Below are positions 27,276-36,786 of a stretch of 64,000 nucleotides of DNA, piece by piece. Made by a program: the position numbers and the translations under genes. Position 1 is the first letter of the stretch. Each line of letters opens with the position of its first letter. This DNA is from DATFKA01 sp042095835 (GTDB lineage: Bacteria; Bacteroidota; Bacteroidia; Chitinophagales; Saprospiraceae): assembly GCA_042095835.1 (NCBI GenBank), contig JBELML010000012.1:18315-82314 (forward strand), in the 5' to 3' direction. Under the pieces are notes generated by a model, which saw only the letters and a program-made list of their open reading frames with translations, had not been told where the DNA came from and did no database searches.

Positions 27276-28298
27276 ATGGTTTTTGGAAAAAAAGGAGTCT
27301 TAATTGTAAACCTGGGAACACCAGATGCACCAACCACTCCAGCTGTACGCAAATATTTGAAGCAATTTTTACTTGATTGGAGAGTGATAGATTATGCCTG
27401 GTTACCTAGGAACCTCTTGGTAAGAGGTATTATTGCACCCTTTCGCTCTTTTAGCTCGGCTAAGTTGTATAAAAGATTATGGACTCCTGAAGGTTCGCCA
27501 CTAAAAATCTATGGAGAGGCAGTAGCTGCTGGTGTCCAAGAAAAATTAGGCGATGAATATATTGTAGAATTAGGAATGCGCTATCAAAGCCCTTCTATGG
27601 AGTCTGCAATTCAACGCTTGATGGATAAAAAAGTGAGTGAGCTGATTATCTTCCCACTTTTCCCTCAATATGCCTCCGCTACGACAGGATCTGTCCATGA
27701 TGAAGTCATGCGTATCTTGAGAAGACAACAAGTAATTCCGAATGTGAAGATGGTGAATTCCTATTATGACAATGAGGATATGATCGAAATCTTCGCGGAG
27801 AATGCCCGGCAATTCGACTTGGATGCATACGATCATATTATCTTTAGCTACCACGGTGTACCACAACGACAACTGAGGAAAGGAGACCCCAGTAAAAGCC
27901 ATTGCCAAAAAGTGGAGAATTGTTGTCAGACCATCTCTATTGATAACCAATTTTGTTATTCTGCGCAGTGTTTCGCAACGACCAAGGCATTGGTTAAAAA
28001 GTTAGGATTGAAAGAAGAACAATATACCACCTCCTTTCAATCTCGTCTGGGGCCAGAACAATGGGCAAAACCCTATACTATCGATACCATCGAGCACCTG
28101 GCTGAGTCTGGTGCCAAAAGATTGTTGGTTTTTAGTCCGGCTTTCGTGGCAGACTGTTTGGAAACAACCATCGAGATTGGCTTCGAATACCAGGAAGATT
28201 TTGAAAAAATGGGCGGAGAGCATATCGATTTAGTGCCCAGCTTGAACGATAATCCTAAATGGATAACCGCGATCAGTAATTTGGTAGCACAGCAGTAA
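27276..28298 (+). CDS. hemH: Ferrochelatase
   Basis: 340 residues, normal for HemH. N-terminal GVLIVNLGTPDAPTTPAVRKYL and FLLDWRVID; EGSPLKIYGE; FPLFPQYASATTGS; the catalytic-histidine motif FSYHGVPQRQL; and a C-terminal PAFVADCLETTIEIGFEY with the catalytic Glu. It inserts Fe2+ into protoporphyrin IX at the membrane to make heme. It is transcribed alone, ending at a strong terminator before the convergent rpoD. Confidence 0.97.
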   Translation: MVFGKKGVLIVNLGTPDAPTTPAVRKYLKQFLLDWRVIDYAWLPRNLLVRGIIAPFRSFSSAKLYKRLWTPEGSPLKIYGEAVAAGVQEKLGDEYIVELGMRYQSPSMESAIQRLMDKKVSELIIFPLFPQYASATTGSVHDEVMRILRRQQVIPNVKMVNSYYDNEDMIEIFAENARQFDLDAYDHIIFSYHGVPQRQLRKGDPSKSHCQKVENCCQTISIDNQFCYSAQCFATTKALVKKLGLKEEQYTTSFQSRLGPEQWAKPYTIDTIEHLAESGAKRLLVFSPAFVADCLETTIEIGFEYQEDFEKMGGEHIDLVPSLNDNPKWITAISNLVAQQ

Positions 28299-28327
28299 AT
28301 ACACTAACTTATTGAATTAAATACAAA

Positions 28328-28360
28328 AAAGGGATTTTCTCCGTTAGAGAAAATCCCTTT
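28328..28360. terminator. Bidirectional terminator between hemH and rpoD
   Basis: Perfect 13 bp arms (AAAGGGATTTTCT / AGAAAATCCCTTT) with a 7 nt loop are flanked by A-rich and T-rich runs. It serves convergent hemH and rpoD. Confidence 0.85.
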
Positions 28361-28384
28361 ATATATTGATAGCCGGCTAGCTTC

Positions 28385-29248
28385 CTAGGAACCAGCAGCT
28401 AGGCTTAAACCTTGAGCATTGCGACGTAGTCTTCTCAAACTACGTTCTTTAATCTGACGTACTCTTTCTCTACTCACACCGATACGGTCGCTAATGTCTT
28501 CAAGTGACATTGCTTTGGAACCGTTGATGCCAAAATACATAGAAATGATTTCAGCCTGTCTTGGTTTGAGAGTTGAAAGTAGTTGTTCTACTTCAATAGC
28601 AGTAGATTCCTTAACGGCCATTTTATAATCCGGTGAAGGAATGTTACGATCTGTGAGTACACCGCTTAAAGCAGTTTCAGAATCATCATTCAATGGTGCA
28701 TCTAATGAACTACAACGGAGGTTGTATTCAAGACACTTGCGCACCATGTCAGTAGTGAACTCTGTTTCCTTGGCCAATTCGTCAATAGAAGGTTCTCTTT
28801 CTTCTCTTTGGATGAAAGCTTCCTTTTTGTTGACCACCTCCAGGATATTGGCACGTAGATTTAAGGGGATTCTGATTTTATCAGTCTTCTCGTTTACCGC
28901 TTGTAGGATCGATTGTCTGATCCACCAAACAGCGTAGGAGATAAACTTAAATCCCTTGGTTTCGTCGAATCTCTTAGCTGCTTTAATCAAACCAATGTTT
29001 CCTTCATTGATGAGATCAGTAAGCGCCATACCAGTATGCTGGTACTGCTTTGATACAGAAACGACAAATCTAAGGTTATGTCTGACGATAATATCTAGGG
29101 CTTGTTCATCGCCGTTGCGTAGACGCTTGAACAAAGCCAACTCCTCCTCGGGAGTCAATACTTCGTATTTTGAAATATCGTTGAGATATTTCTCCAAAGA
29201 CATCTCGTCTCTGGGTGTTATGGAATTGGATATTTTTAACGCACGCAT
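28385..29248 (-). CDS. rpoD: Primary RNA polymerase sigma factor (RpoD/SigA)
   Basis: 287 residues, the short form typical of Bacteroidota without region 1.1. Region 1.2/2.1 is DEMSLEKYLNDISKYEVLTP; regions 2.2-2.4 include LINEGNIGLIKAAKRFDETK and FISYAVWWIRQSILQA; region 3 starts IRIPLNLRANIL; region 4 ends RIGVSRERVRQIKERSL. It directs core polymerase to housekeeping promoters, in this phylum those with TAnnTTTG at -7. A 390 bp upstream gap probably carries its own promoter. Transcribed alone. Confidence 0.97.
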   Translation of the reverse strand: MRALKISNSITPRDEMSLEKYLNDISKYEVLTPEEELALFKRLRNGDEQALDIIVRHNLRFVVSVSKQYQHTGMALTDLINEGNIGLIKAAKRFDETKGFKFISYAVWWIRQSILQAVNEKTDKIRIPLNLRANILEVVNKKEAFIQREEREPSIDELAKETEFTTDMVRKCLEYNLRCSSLDAPLNDDSETALSGVLTDRNIPSPDYKMAVKESTAIEVEQLLSTLKPRQAEIISMYFGINGSKAMSLEDISDRIGVSRERVRQIKERSLRRLRRNAQGLSLAAGS

Positions 29249-29640
29249 GGAATATAATTATTTTTTAGCCAAACTGATTTAAACATAAGACGCCTAAACT
29301 TGATAAAAGTCTCCTTTTTTTCATCATTAGACGGCAATAAAGAACAATCTTTTCTTAAAAAGAGTTCTTCGTTCCGAAAGTTTTTAAATTCTTTTCAGGT
29401 AATTCTCCGATTGGGTTGATACCCAGCAAGTTATCCTTATAAACAGGATTTGCTGGAATTCGAAGACTTAAGGTTTTACTTACAGGAATCCGTAAATTGG
29501 ATGGTTTCGAAGTGAACTGAATACTTCGCTAGTTTTCCTGAGTATACGCTATTGTAACGAATGATCCTTCAAGAAAGTTCCCTCTCCTGAAAAAAAAATT
29601 GGTTTTTTTGTGCAAAATACTTTATGGGGTAAAGGAAAAC
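29249..29640. other. Non-coding region upstream of rpoD
   Basis: About 390 bp between the rpoD start and the stop of the ankyrin gene, both on the minus strand. It must hold the rpoD promoter and the ankyrin-gene terminator, but no clear TAnnTTTG on the minus strand or strong hairpin was found. Some short A- and T-runs occur near 29590-29612. Confidence 0.4.
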
Positions 29641-30963
29641 CTACCGCTTGTGGCCATCAAGTATGGCTTTCATAGACTTGGCATACTTGCCATTGATAAA
29701 ATCGTACACCGTTTTTTGGGTACAGCCGTCTGCATTCCTGGCCTCAGGGATTTGCAATAGATATTGTAGATCAGCACCTTCTTTAAGTAGCTTTTTGGTG
29801 ATAGCTACTCTACCTCTATGCACTGCAAAAATTAATGGAGTCCATCCTTTATAGCTTTTATAGATACCCAAGCCTTTGTGTTGTGCATTGACATCGGCTC
29901 CATTTCGAATCAATAAGTTCACCATACTACTATGGCCGTGATCTATCGCTAAATGCAGCAGCGTAAAACCAGTTAATAAAGGCTCTTCGGCATTATTTCT
30001 GGCTTTCATAAGCCTTTTGACCACCTTAGTTTTGCCTTTACTCGTTGCCAAGTGTATCGGTTTACGACCGTCATAAATTTGGGCATGAACATTGGCCCCA
30101 TGAGTCAAGAGAAGCTGAACAATCTCCAGATGTCCTGCTTCAGCCGCCTGATGTAGTGGCGTGCTTCCGTGCATATCAGACATATCTACCTCGGCACCCA
30201 TTTGCAAGAGCGCCGTACAAAGTCCAAGATGACCATGATTAGCGGCCCACCAAAGCGCAGTCTGTCCTTTTTCTGGATTAGGATGGTGCTCATCAGATCT
30301 TTTTCGCTTGACATCAGCTCCTTTTTCCAAAAGGAAAAAAGCGGCTTCGTAGTTTTTAAACATGCAGGCAATGATGAGGCAGGTACAGCCGATTTTATTC
30401 CCACTGCCAATCTTAGTATCTATATGAGCGCCATCTCTAACCGCAGCATTCATCAAGATCAGGTCATTGGTCCAGGCCCCGTTCATGAGATTCTGGTTGG
30501 GATGCTTGGAGACATCATATAAGAGTTTCTTCTTGGGGCGAATGGCATCTGCTTCATCATCTGTTACAGACTGAATAGGTGGTTTACCATTGGCAATGAG
30601 GACCTTGTCTACATCATTAAACAACTGCTGCCGATTATGAAAATAAGTACTGCCTTTTTGATATTGCTCATCTACCAAGCCAATGGCGATACTTTTTGCG
30701 TAAGCCCTAGTCTCATCTTCCTCCTCGATAGGTGCGGTGAGAAAATCTAAAGCAGCATTTCTAACGCCCAATTCTTGATACCCTTCTAAAAGATAGATAC
30801 ACCTGGCTTTGGCAGACCAATCTTCATCGAGGTATCGATAAGTCAGTAGTAAGCTAGGAATGATGGATGAGTTGACCTGTGGTTTTACAATGTCCAGATC
30901 AGAGAAATCTCCGTGGTAAATCAAACCTAGAATCAACTCAATATCACTTTTACTCATCTCCAA
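29641..30963 (-). CDS. Ankyrin-repeat protein
   Basis: 440 residues. A helical N-terminal region (about 1-150) is followed by at least seven ankyrin repeats (about 170-440): GCTCLIIACMFKNYEAAFFLLEKG, TALWWAANHGHLGLCTALLQMG, STPLHQAAEAGHLEIVQLLLTHG, KPIHLATSKGKTKVVKRLM, TLLHLAIDHGHSSMVNLLIRNG and WTPLIFAVHRGRVAITKKLLKEG (each cited as a repeat type; longest quoted runs are the canonical TPLHxAA...LL pattern). Protein-protein binding is likely. The start ATG lies inside the end of the upstream BNR gene (14 bp overlap), so the two are probably cotranscribed and coupled. No signal peptide is visible. An alternative start is two codons later. Confidence 0.88.
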   Translation of the reverse strand: MEMSKSDIELILGLIYHGDFSDLDIVKPQVNSSIIPSLLLTYRYLDEDWSAKARCIYLLEGYQELGVRNAALDFLTAPIEEEDETRAYAKSIAIGLVDEQYQKGSTYFHNRQQLFNDVDKVLIANGKPPIQSVTDDEADAIRPKKKLLYDVSKHPNQNLMNGAWTNDLILMNAAVRDGAHIDTKIGSGNKIGCTCLIIACMFKNYEAAFFLLEKGADVKRKRSDEHHPNPEKGQTALWWAANHGHLGLCTALLQMGAEVDMSDMHGSTPLHQAAEAGHLEIVQLLLTHGANVHAQIYDGRKPIHLATSKGKTKVVKRLMKARNNAEEPLLTGFTLLHLAIDHGHSSMVNLLIRNGADVNAQHKGLGIYKSYKGWTPLIFAVHRGRVAITKKLLKEGADLQYLLQIPEARNADGCTQKTVYDFINGKYAKSMKAILDGHKR

Positions 30964-33900
30964 AAAGCTTTAATCCACTGTCTTGAACCAGTTGCTGCAT
31001 CTTTCCAAGCTCTGTAGAAAGAAAACTGGCGAAATCTTTTTCCAAGCCACTAATCGCCAATCTTGCCTGATTGAGAAGGTTTTTTTGGTTGGGTGTCACG
31101 GGTACTAAAGGGTCTTGAATTTGAAAAGAGGCGCTACCTAATTTTGCACCAATAGTCATCGGATCTCTAAAGATACCCTGTACTTTTTTTCCTGAAATCC
31201 GCTCTTTAAATTCAACAAGTTTATCCTCAAATTGGCTTACTAATTTCTGATGCTGATCTTTTAATTTGGCTTTAGATTGGAGGAAATCTAGGTCTTTCTC
31301 CAAATCTCTTATTTGATCCATCACCTGAGTGACTCGATTGGTTTCCTTGTACAATTGATCGATCATATCACTTTTAGCTTGCATCTCTGCTTCGCTTATA
31401 TCGATCAATGGATCTTTTAAAACAGTCAGCGCACCGTCGGCCTGATGATCTCCTACGCTGATGTCAATGGTGAATTGACCTGGAGCTATTTTCTTTCCTC
31501 CCCGAGGTCGATAGCTATCATCAGGCTTGGATTGATTATACCCTCTTACGGCATCTCTGTTCAAGGGCCAAACCAATCGATTCATACCTTTTTGAGCATT
31601 AGAATAAATGGTTCTAATCGTTTTTCCATCATTATCTTTAATCAGGATTTTGACTTGCCCCTTGGGTTGCTCTTTTAGGTAGAAATGAATCAATGCTCCA
31701 TAAGGTCTATTTTCTCCATTGTACAAGGCATCTCCAATTTTACCGTACCGATAACCTATAGATTCTCCAATATTAAGTAGATAAGCATCTGCTGTAGGAA
31801 ATAAGATAATATCCTCTTCAAGCGCTGCGTTAATGCCTTTCGCTGCCATAGTTCTGAGTGGCCGAATGTCATCTAGTATCCAGATAGAACGACCAAAGGT
31901 GCCAATCACGAGGTCATGATCTCTCGGGTGAATGACAAGATCTGTGGTGGGTACAGTGGGGTAGCCTTGCGTCCATTTGTTCCAATTTTTACCAGCATCA
32001 AAACTGATATAGAGCCCAAATTCAGTACCACAGAATAAAAGATTCGGTTCTACTGGATCTTGTTCAATGGTATAGACGAAACCTCGAACATCATCATTAC
32101 CCACAATGCGCTCCCAGTTTTTCCCCATATCTTTGGTACGAAAAACGTAAGCATCCCAATTATCTCTGCGGTGGTCATCAAATACAACAAATGCTTCTTT
32201 AGGATCATGTTTAGAGGCCAAAATGTGGGTTACCCAATTATTCGCGGGAACGCCCTGAATATTGGTGCCCACCTCTGACCAGTTGGTCCCTTCATTGGTC
32301 GTGACATGGATGCGCCCGTCATCTGTACCTACCCAAATTAACCCTTCTTGTAAAGCGCTAGGAACAATGCTGATAATGGTAGTGTGATTCTCTGCGCCGG
32401 TAGCATCATAGGTAAGTCCTCCGGAACTGAGGAAATGTTGTTTACTGGTATCATTAGTACTTAGGTCTGGGGAGATGATTTCCCAGCTTGCCCCGTGATC
32501 ACTACTCTTGTGCACATACTGACTGCCGTAATAAATAGTTTTTTGATCAAATGGATTGATCCCAATTCCTGCATTCCAATTAAATCGGAGATACTCACCA
32601 TTTGGATGGCTAGGTTTGACGACATTTAATTGTCCACTTGGACGATGATAGCGATATAGTGTACCTGCCTGGCCCATACTATATCCATAATCTGGATCTA
32701 AAGGATCAGGGACAACATCGAATCCATCGCCCACGCTCACCCTTTGCCAATACAGGTTACGGATACCACCCTTGAAGCGCACCTGACTAGGACCTACCCA
32801 GCTACCATTATCTTGCAATCCGCCCATTACATTATAGGGCACCTCATTGTCTACCCGAATATGGTAGAATTGAGCCAGCGGTAGATTATCTGCAAACCAC
32901 CAGTTTTTACCTCGATCATGGGTAAGGTTTAATCCACCATCGTGCCCAATCATGAGAAAGTCGGGATCATTTGGATGGGCCCACCAGGCATGATGGTCGG
33001 TATGGATTTTATTCCCTGGTGCAAAAGTCGACCAGGTGCTGCCGCCGTCTTCACTTACCGTCACGGTAGAAGCAATACTGTAGATGCGATTTTCATTTTT
33101 GACATCCACGTAGATGTCAGCATAATAAAAGGGACGCCCTCCTATACGGCTATCTCCAGGACGGGAGCGTTTTTTCCAACTGAGGCCTCCGTCAGTAGAG
33201 CGATATACGGCATTAGAGGCAGATTCTACATAAGCATAAACGATATTTGGCTGACTAGGAGCAAAGGACAATCCTATCCTTCCCAATTCCCCTTTGGGCA
33301 ATCCTTTATTGACCTTTTCCCAGGTTTTCCCCCCATCATTAGTGAGATAAAGCCCCGTACCTTTACCGCCTGATTTGAAATACCAAGGCCAACGATGATG
33401 CTCCCACATACCTGCCAGCATACGATTAGGGTTAGAAGGATCGACCACTAAATCTGAGCAACCCGTATGCTCGTTGATGTAAAGCACTTTTTCCCAGTTT
33501 TCCCCACCATCAGTTGTACGATAAATGCCTCGATGTTCACTCGGACCCCAAGTGGCTCCACTCACCCCAATTGTGACGATTTCGGGATTGTCGGGATGTA
33601 CAATCACTCGATGAATTTGGCGGGTTTTTTCTAGGCCCAAATGCTCCCAGGAATGTCCCCCATCTAGGGATTTATACATCCCCCAACCGCTATTCTGGCT
33701 ATTACGCGGATTACCTTCTCCAGTACCAACATAAAGGATATCTGGGTTCTTTTGAAAGATGGCAATATCGCCGATGGAGGCGGCCAATTCATGATCAAAA
33801 ATAGGGCTCCAAGTATGGCCTGCATTTTTAGATTTCCAGATGCCACCTGCTGCCGAGCCGAGATAGATATTATCTACGTCTTTTTCCTCGACTGCGATGC

Positions 33901-34033
33901 TAGTGATCCTGCCACTCATACCTGCCGGTCCGATATTTCTAGGTTGGATATCATTAAAAATGGAAAGATCCACCTTTTGGGCAATCAGTAGGCTTGGGAG
34001 TAAGAAGAGCAAGAGGTAAGTAAAATGCTTCAT
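30950..34033 (-). CDS. Sortilin/BNR-type beta-propeller protein
   Basis: 1027 residues. A signal peptide (about 1-18, LPSLLIAQ) is followed by a propeller region (about 25-720) with about eleven Asp-box/BNR motifs (SxDxGxxW), including SKNAGHTW, SLDGGHSW, TTDGGENW, TNDGGKTW, STDGGLSW, SEDGGSTW and SFDAGKNW. A beta-rich segment (about 760-860) and a coiled-coil-like C-terminus (about 880-1000, DQIRDLEKDLDFLQSKAKL) follow. Such proteins are annotated as VPS10-like or glycosyl hydrolases, but no catalytic residues are visible. It is secreted or periplasmic by its signal. No T9SS tail is seen. Confidence 0.88.
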   Translation of the reverse strand: MKHFTYLLLFLLPSLLIAQKVDLSIFNDIQPRNIGPAGMSGRITSIAVEEKDVDNIYLGSAAGGIWKSKNAGHTWSPIFDHELAASIGDIAIFQKNPDILYVGTGEGNPRNSQNSGWGMYKSLDGGHSWEHLGLEKTRQIHRVIVHPDNPEIVTIGVSGATWGPSEHRGIYRTTDGGENWEKVLYINEHTGCSDLVVDPSNPNRMLAGMWEHHRWPWYFKSGGKGTGLYLTNDGGKTWEKVNKGLPKGELGRIGLSFAPSQPNIVYAYVESASNAVYRSTDGGLSWKKRSRPGDSRIGGRPFYYADIYVDVKNENRIYSIASTVTVSEDGGSTWSTFAPGNKIHTDHHAWWAHPNDPDFLMIGHDGGLNLTHDRGKNWWFADNLPLAQFYHIRVDNEVPYNVMGGLQDNGSWVGPSQVRFKGGIRNLYWQRVSVGDGFDVVPDPLDPDYGYSMGQAGTLYRYHRPSGQLNVVKPSHPNGEYLRFNWNAGIGINPFDQKTIYYGSQYVHKSSDHGASWEIISPDLSTNDTSKQHFLSSGGLTYDATGAENHTTIISIVPSALQEGLIWVGTDDGRIHVTTNEGTNWSEVGTNIQGVPANNWVTHILASKHDPKEAFVVFDDHRRDNWDAYVFRTKDMGKNWERIVGNDDVRGFVYTIEQDPVEPNLLFCGTEFGLYISFDAGKNWNKWTQGYPTVPTTDLVIHPRDHDLVIGTFGRSIWILDDIRPLRTMAAKGINAALEEDIILFPTADAYLLNIGESIGYRYGKIGDALYNGENRPYGALIHFYLKEQPKGQVKILIKDNDGKTIRTIYSNAQKGMNRLVWPLNRDAVRGYNQSKPDDSYRPRGGKKIAPGQFTIDISVGDHQADGALTVLKDPLIDISEAEMQAKSDMIDQLYKETNRVTQVMDQIRDLEKDLDFLQSKAKLKDQHQKLVSQFEDKLVEFKERISGKKVQGIFRDPMTIGAKLGSASFQIQDPLVPVTPNQKNLLNQARLAISGLEKDFASFLSTELGKMQQLVQDSGLKLFGDE

Positions 34034-34131
34034 TTTTACAGTGTGCTTTTAGCGTAGGATTAAAATTTTAAACCTACGCTAAAAGGTAAGAAAGTTTGGG
34101 AGCTTTCAAAAAACTGTGCCTGCAATTTTAC

Positions 34132-34557
34132 CTATTCTGTATCATCGAAGCCTTCAAAGTCTATGAAAAAATCGTCTTTGAATCGGTCAATATCTCTGCG
34201 CTCTCGCTTTGTAGGTCTACCAGCGCCTTTCTCCCTGGCTTCTCCGCGACTTTTTCCTATATACCAATTTTGGAATTTATTCATTTCTTCAGGGGGTGTG
34301 AGGTTCTCGTAGCAAGTTTGGGCGATAGGTGCACCTACTCTTTTTTGAATTAAATCAATCACTTTAAACTGAAAATTAAAGCCATTCTTACGGACGTAGA
34401 CCATCTGGCCCCGCTCTACGGAGGAGGAAGCTTTGACCACTTTGTCATTAATTCTTACACGACCAGATTTACAGGCATCGGTTGCCTGAGTACGTGATTT
34501 AAAAATTCGGACACTCCATAGCCATTTGTCTACTCGTACTTTATCTAATACTTTGAT
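34132..34557 (-). CDS. S4-domain RNA-binding protein (Hsp15-like) with unclear start codon
   Basis: About 141 residues. The S4 fold is complete: KVRVDKWLWSVRIFKSRTQA and DACKSGRVRINDKVVKAS, then QMVYVRKNGFNFQFKVIDL. After a conserved TPPEE region the tail is basic (GRPTKRERRDIDRFK). It resembles HslR/Hsp15, which binds free 50S subunits carrying stalled peptidyl-tRNA. The reading frame has no ATG, GTG or TTG between the in-frame stop at 34570-34572 and the S4 domain. The only near-cognate codon in place is ATC at 34555-34557, used here as the provisional start. A GTG at 34440 would delete the S4 domain. It follows the YbbR gene by about 90 bp. Confidence 0.75.
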   Translation of the reverse strand: MKVLDKVRVDKWLWSVRIFKSRTQATDACKSGRVRINDKVVKASSSVERGQMVYVRKNGFNFQFKVIDLIQKRVGAPIAQTCYENLTPPEEMNKFQNWYIGKSRGEAREKGAGRPTKRERRDIDRFKDDFFIDFEGFDDTE

Positions 34558-34645
34558 ATTGCTGGCGTTTTAATGATTTGAATAAGTTCTATAATCGAAA
34601 TATCAAACAGCAAGGAGCCCCAATAAAGTTCAGGGAAATAAAGGT

Positions 34646-35641
34646 TTAATTTCCTTGACTTTGCTGTGTCGTATCTTTTTGGATGAAAAAATCAGCCGTT
34701 CTAGGACTAAAACTCAGGTTGCGGATTGAGTCTGGATAATCGAGAAGTTGAATCTCAATTTTATTGACGGTCGAGGGCAGGGTATAATCTTTAAAATCTA
34801 CAGCTAATTTGAAATCACCAGCCTTTATTTTTTCGAAGTAGCTTAAGCCTACAATATATTTAACAGATAAATTATTGGGAAAAATTTTCAGATTACTATC
34901 TGGTGGATTTAAAATCTCAATCGGTACAAATTTGGAATCCTCTGTAAATTGCTCTACTTGAACCTGAAGATTAGTTTGCTGTGGAATAAGCAAGAGGGTA
35001 GGAGGTGCCTCTCTAAGATCAACCGTATATTGGGCAGAGGCATTAAGCGCAGATACATGTAAAGAATCGGTTGGCCAATAGAAAATGGAATCTATAAGCG
35101 GTTGTGCGCCTGATATGCTCAACGAATCTGGTTGGAGTTTTAGGGGGCGCAGATACTGATACCCCGAGGCGAGATTCACCTTGCCTAAAAATCGGATAGG
35201 AATCTTCTTGGTGGCTCGATCGGCTAGATTGAGTCGAATGCCATCGGTATTAATGGATCGTACATTTACACTTCGGGATCGCAGCTGATTGCGGATGTCA
35301 TTGCTCAGGCGATTAGTAGAAAGAAAGATGTCACTATTTAGACGCAAGTCGTAATCTAATTCAATAGAAGACGAGTTTAAAAACTCAAACAACAACTCCC
35401 AACCCGTGCCCACTAACTCTATTTCTAGATTATCAGGCGGCAATTCGGTAAAAGTTTTATCAGCTGGAAGCTCAAAACTAAAGCGAAGCGGCTTTTGGGC
35501 CGTATACTCTTGAGAAAGTTTGATAAATATCCAAAAAAGAAATGCTATACCCATGCAAACGAAGAGTATAGCACGATCTTCCGACCATTGAAAAGTCGTA
35601 TTAGTTCTTTTGAATAGGTTTGTCAGCCGCGTAAATTGCAT
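34646..35641 (-). CDS. YbbR-domain membrane-anchored protein
   Basis: 331 residues. An N-terminal transmembrane segment (AILFVCMGIAFLFWIFIKL, about 24-43) is followed by extracytoplasmic YbbR/CdaR-like beta repeats (about 45-310: LRFSFELPADKTFTELPPDN, IPIRFLGKVNLASGYQYL, VPIEILNPPDSNLKIFPNNL, each cited as repeat starts). In Firmicutes the relatives regulate the c-di-AMP synthase CdaA. In Bacteroidota the gene usually follows yajC, as here, with a 41 bp overlap (35601-35641) suggesting coupled translation. A related role at the membrane is likely but unproven. Confidence 0.85.
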   Translation of the reverse strand: MQFTRLTNLFKRTNTTFQWSEDRAILFVCMGIAFLFWIFIKLSQEYTAQKPLRFSFELPADKTFTELPPDNLEIELVGTGWELLFEFLNSSSIELDYDLRLNSDIFLSTNRLSNDIRNQLRSRSVNVRSINTDGIRLNLADRATKKIPIRFLGKVNLASGYQYLRPLKLQPDSLSISGAQPLIDSIFYWPTDSLHVSALNASAQYTVDLREAPPTLLLIPQQTNLQVQVEQFTEDSKFVPIEILNPPDSNLKIFPNNLSVKYIVGLSYFEKIKAGDFKLAVDFKDYTLPSTVNKIEIQLLDYPDSIRNLSFSPRTADFFIQKDTTQQSQGN

Positions 35642-35936
35642 CTGTCAATTCTTTTGATATCGCATTTTTAGTAACGCGAATTGTCGTGCTTTTGGCAATT
35701 TCTAAAGAGACAACATTGTTTTCGACAGCGGTGATCTTACCAAGAATACCACTACTCGTGACGACTTTGTCTCCTTTTGAAAGATCGTCAACAAAAGTAT
35801 TTTGAGATTTTTGCTTTCTACTTTGTGGACGAATGAAAAATAACCAAAAAACGGCAAACATCGCCAGGATAAATCCCATATTGATGAGACCAGCCTGGTC
35901 ATTAGATAGTTGCAAGAAAATTAGTCCTGTAATCAT
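35601..35936 (-). CDS. yajC: Preprotein translocase accessory subunit YajC
   Basis: 111 residues. One membrane helix (MGFILAMFAVFWLFFIRP, about 21-38) is followed by the YajC cytosolic motif RPQSRKQK and then DLSKGDKVVTSSGILGKITAV. It associates with SecDF-YidC at the inner membrane. It sits between the DUF1573 lipoprotein gene and YbbR, the order common in Bacteroidota. Its 3' end overlaps the YbbR gene by 41 bp. Confidence 0.95.
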   Translation of the reverse strand: MITGLIFLQLSNDQAGLINMGFILAMFAVFWLFFIRPQSRKQKSQNTFVDDLSKGDKVVTSSGILGKITAVENNVVSLEIAKSTTIRVTKNAISKELTDAIYAADKPIQKN

Positions 35937-35949
35937 TTATTATTTAAGT

Positions 35950-36492
35950 TTATTGAGTTGCTGAATTACTGTTGACGGTACCTCGCAAATACACCGTACT
36001 AGTACTAGGAAAAGTATTGGCAGTGATCGTCACTGGTTTTACTTGATTTCCCGCTTTTTTGGCCGTGTTAAACCTTACCGAAATCTCACCACCTTCACCA
36101 GGCAGAATGGGCGTTTTAGGCCATTCAGGCACTGTACAACCACAAGTAGACTTGGCATTACTAATCAACAATGGCTTTTTACCAACATTGGTGAATGTAA
36201 AGGTTTTTTCGACAATATCTCCTTCTTTTACAGCTCCAAAATTATAATCAGACGCTGCGAATTTAATTTTAGGAATGTTGATCGTGTCAGCGGGTTGGCT
36301 TGCCGAAATAGGATTTCGCACGATGTCAGAATTGCGAATTGCTGGGGCAGTCATAATCTCTTGCACTGATTTTTCCTCATCCAACTCCCTAGAGGGAGAA
36401 CAGCCAAGGAAGGTGCAGGTAAGCACCAAGCAAGCCGTATACTTTATCATTGAAGTTAATGTAGCCTTTCTTTCGTTCCGCATCTTTTGCAA
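35950..36492 (-). CDS. DUF1573 lipoprotein
   Basis: 180 residues from the first ATG; ATGs at codons 4 and 15 are alternatives. The hydrophobic segment MIKYTACLVLTCTFLGC ends in a probable lipidated Cys. A DUF1573 immunoglobulin-like domain (about 75-175) has FAASDYNFGAVKEGDIVEK, STCGCTVPEWPKTPILPGE (here a CGC pair) and ITVTANTFPSTSTV-like strand ending YLRGTV. It is first in the row with yajC and ybbR. Function unknown; the family is abundant in Bacteroidota envelopes. Confidence 0.88.
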   Translation of the reverse strand: MQKMRNERKATLTSMIKYTACLVLTCTFLGCSPSRELDEEKSVQEIMTAPAIRNSDIVRNPISASQPADTINIPKIKFAASDYNFGAVKEGDIVEKTFTFTNVGKKPLLISNAKSTCGCTVPEWPKTPILPGEGGEISVRFNTAKKAGNQVKPVTITANTFPSTSTVYLRGTVNSNSATQ

Positions 36493-36501
36493 AATTAGTT
36501 A

Positions 36502-36662
36502 AGTAACAGTCGAAAAATAAGTATCGTATTTTGATCGAGAAGATTTTAATTCAAGACAAGGCATAAAAAGTAGATGATGCCTAGCATCATCGAGGCTTTA
36601 TAACGTAGTACTTGGATTGAAAGATTCCATCAAAATCGATAAGTTATTATTGGAGTGTTACT
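36502..36662 (+). repeat. MITE-like palindromic element, copy 2
   Basis: 161 bp, starting AGTAACAGTCG and ending GAGTGTTACT. It shares TTTTGATCGAGAAGA near the left and GATTCCATCAAAATCG near the right with copies 1 and 3, but is more diverged and about 22 bp shorter. It lies in the divergent space between the DUF1573 and GH15 genes. Confidence 0.75.
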
Positions 36663-36786
36663 AAAGCAACAAAAGTACTCGAATTCCTTTGGCTTTACCA
36701 AAGAAGTTGAGGAAGTTTTTGTATAATGCTGCACCCTTTTTTCCCAAATTACTTTTATCAAGACACTGAAACATTGAACACAACAA

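Noticed and set aside
30950..34033. Sialidase or other glycosidase call for the BNR protein
   Set aside because: Asp-boxes are structural; no catalytic Arg triad or Tyr/Glu pair was found, and the sequence is closer to sortilin/photosystem-stability-like propellers.
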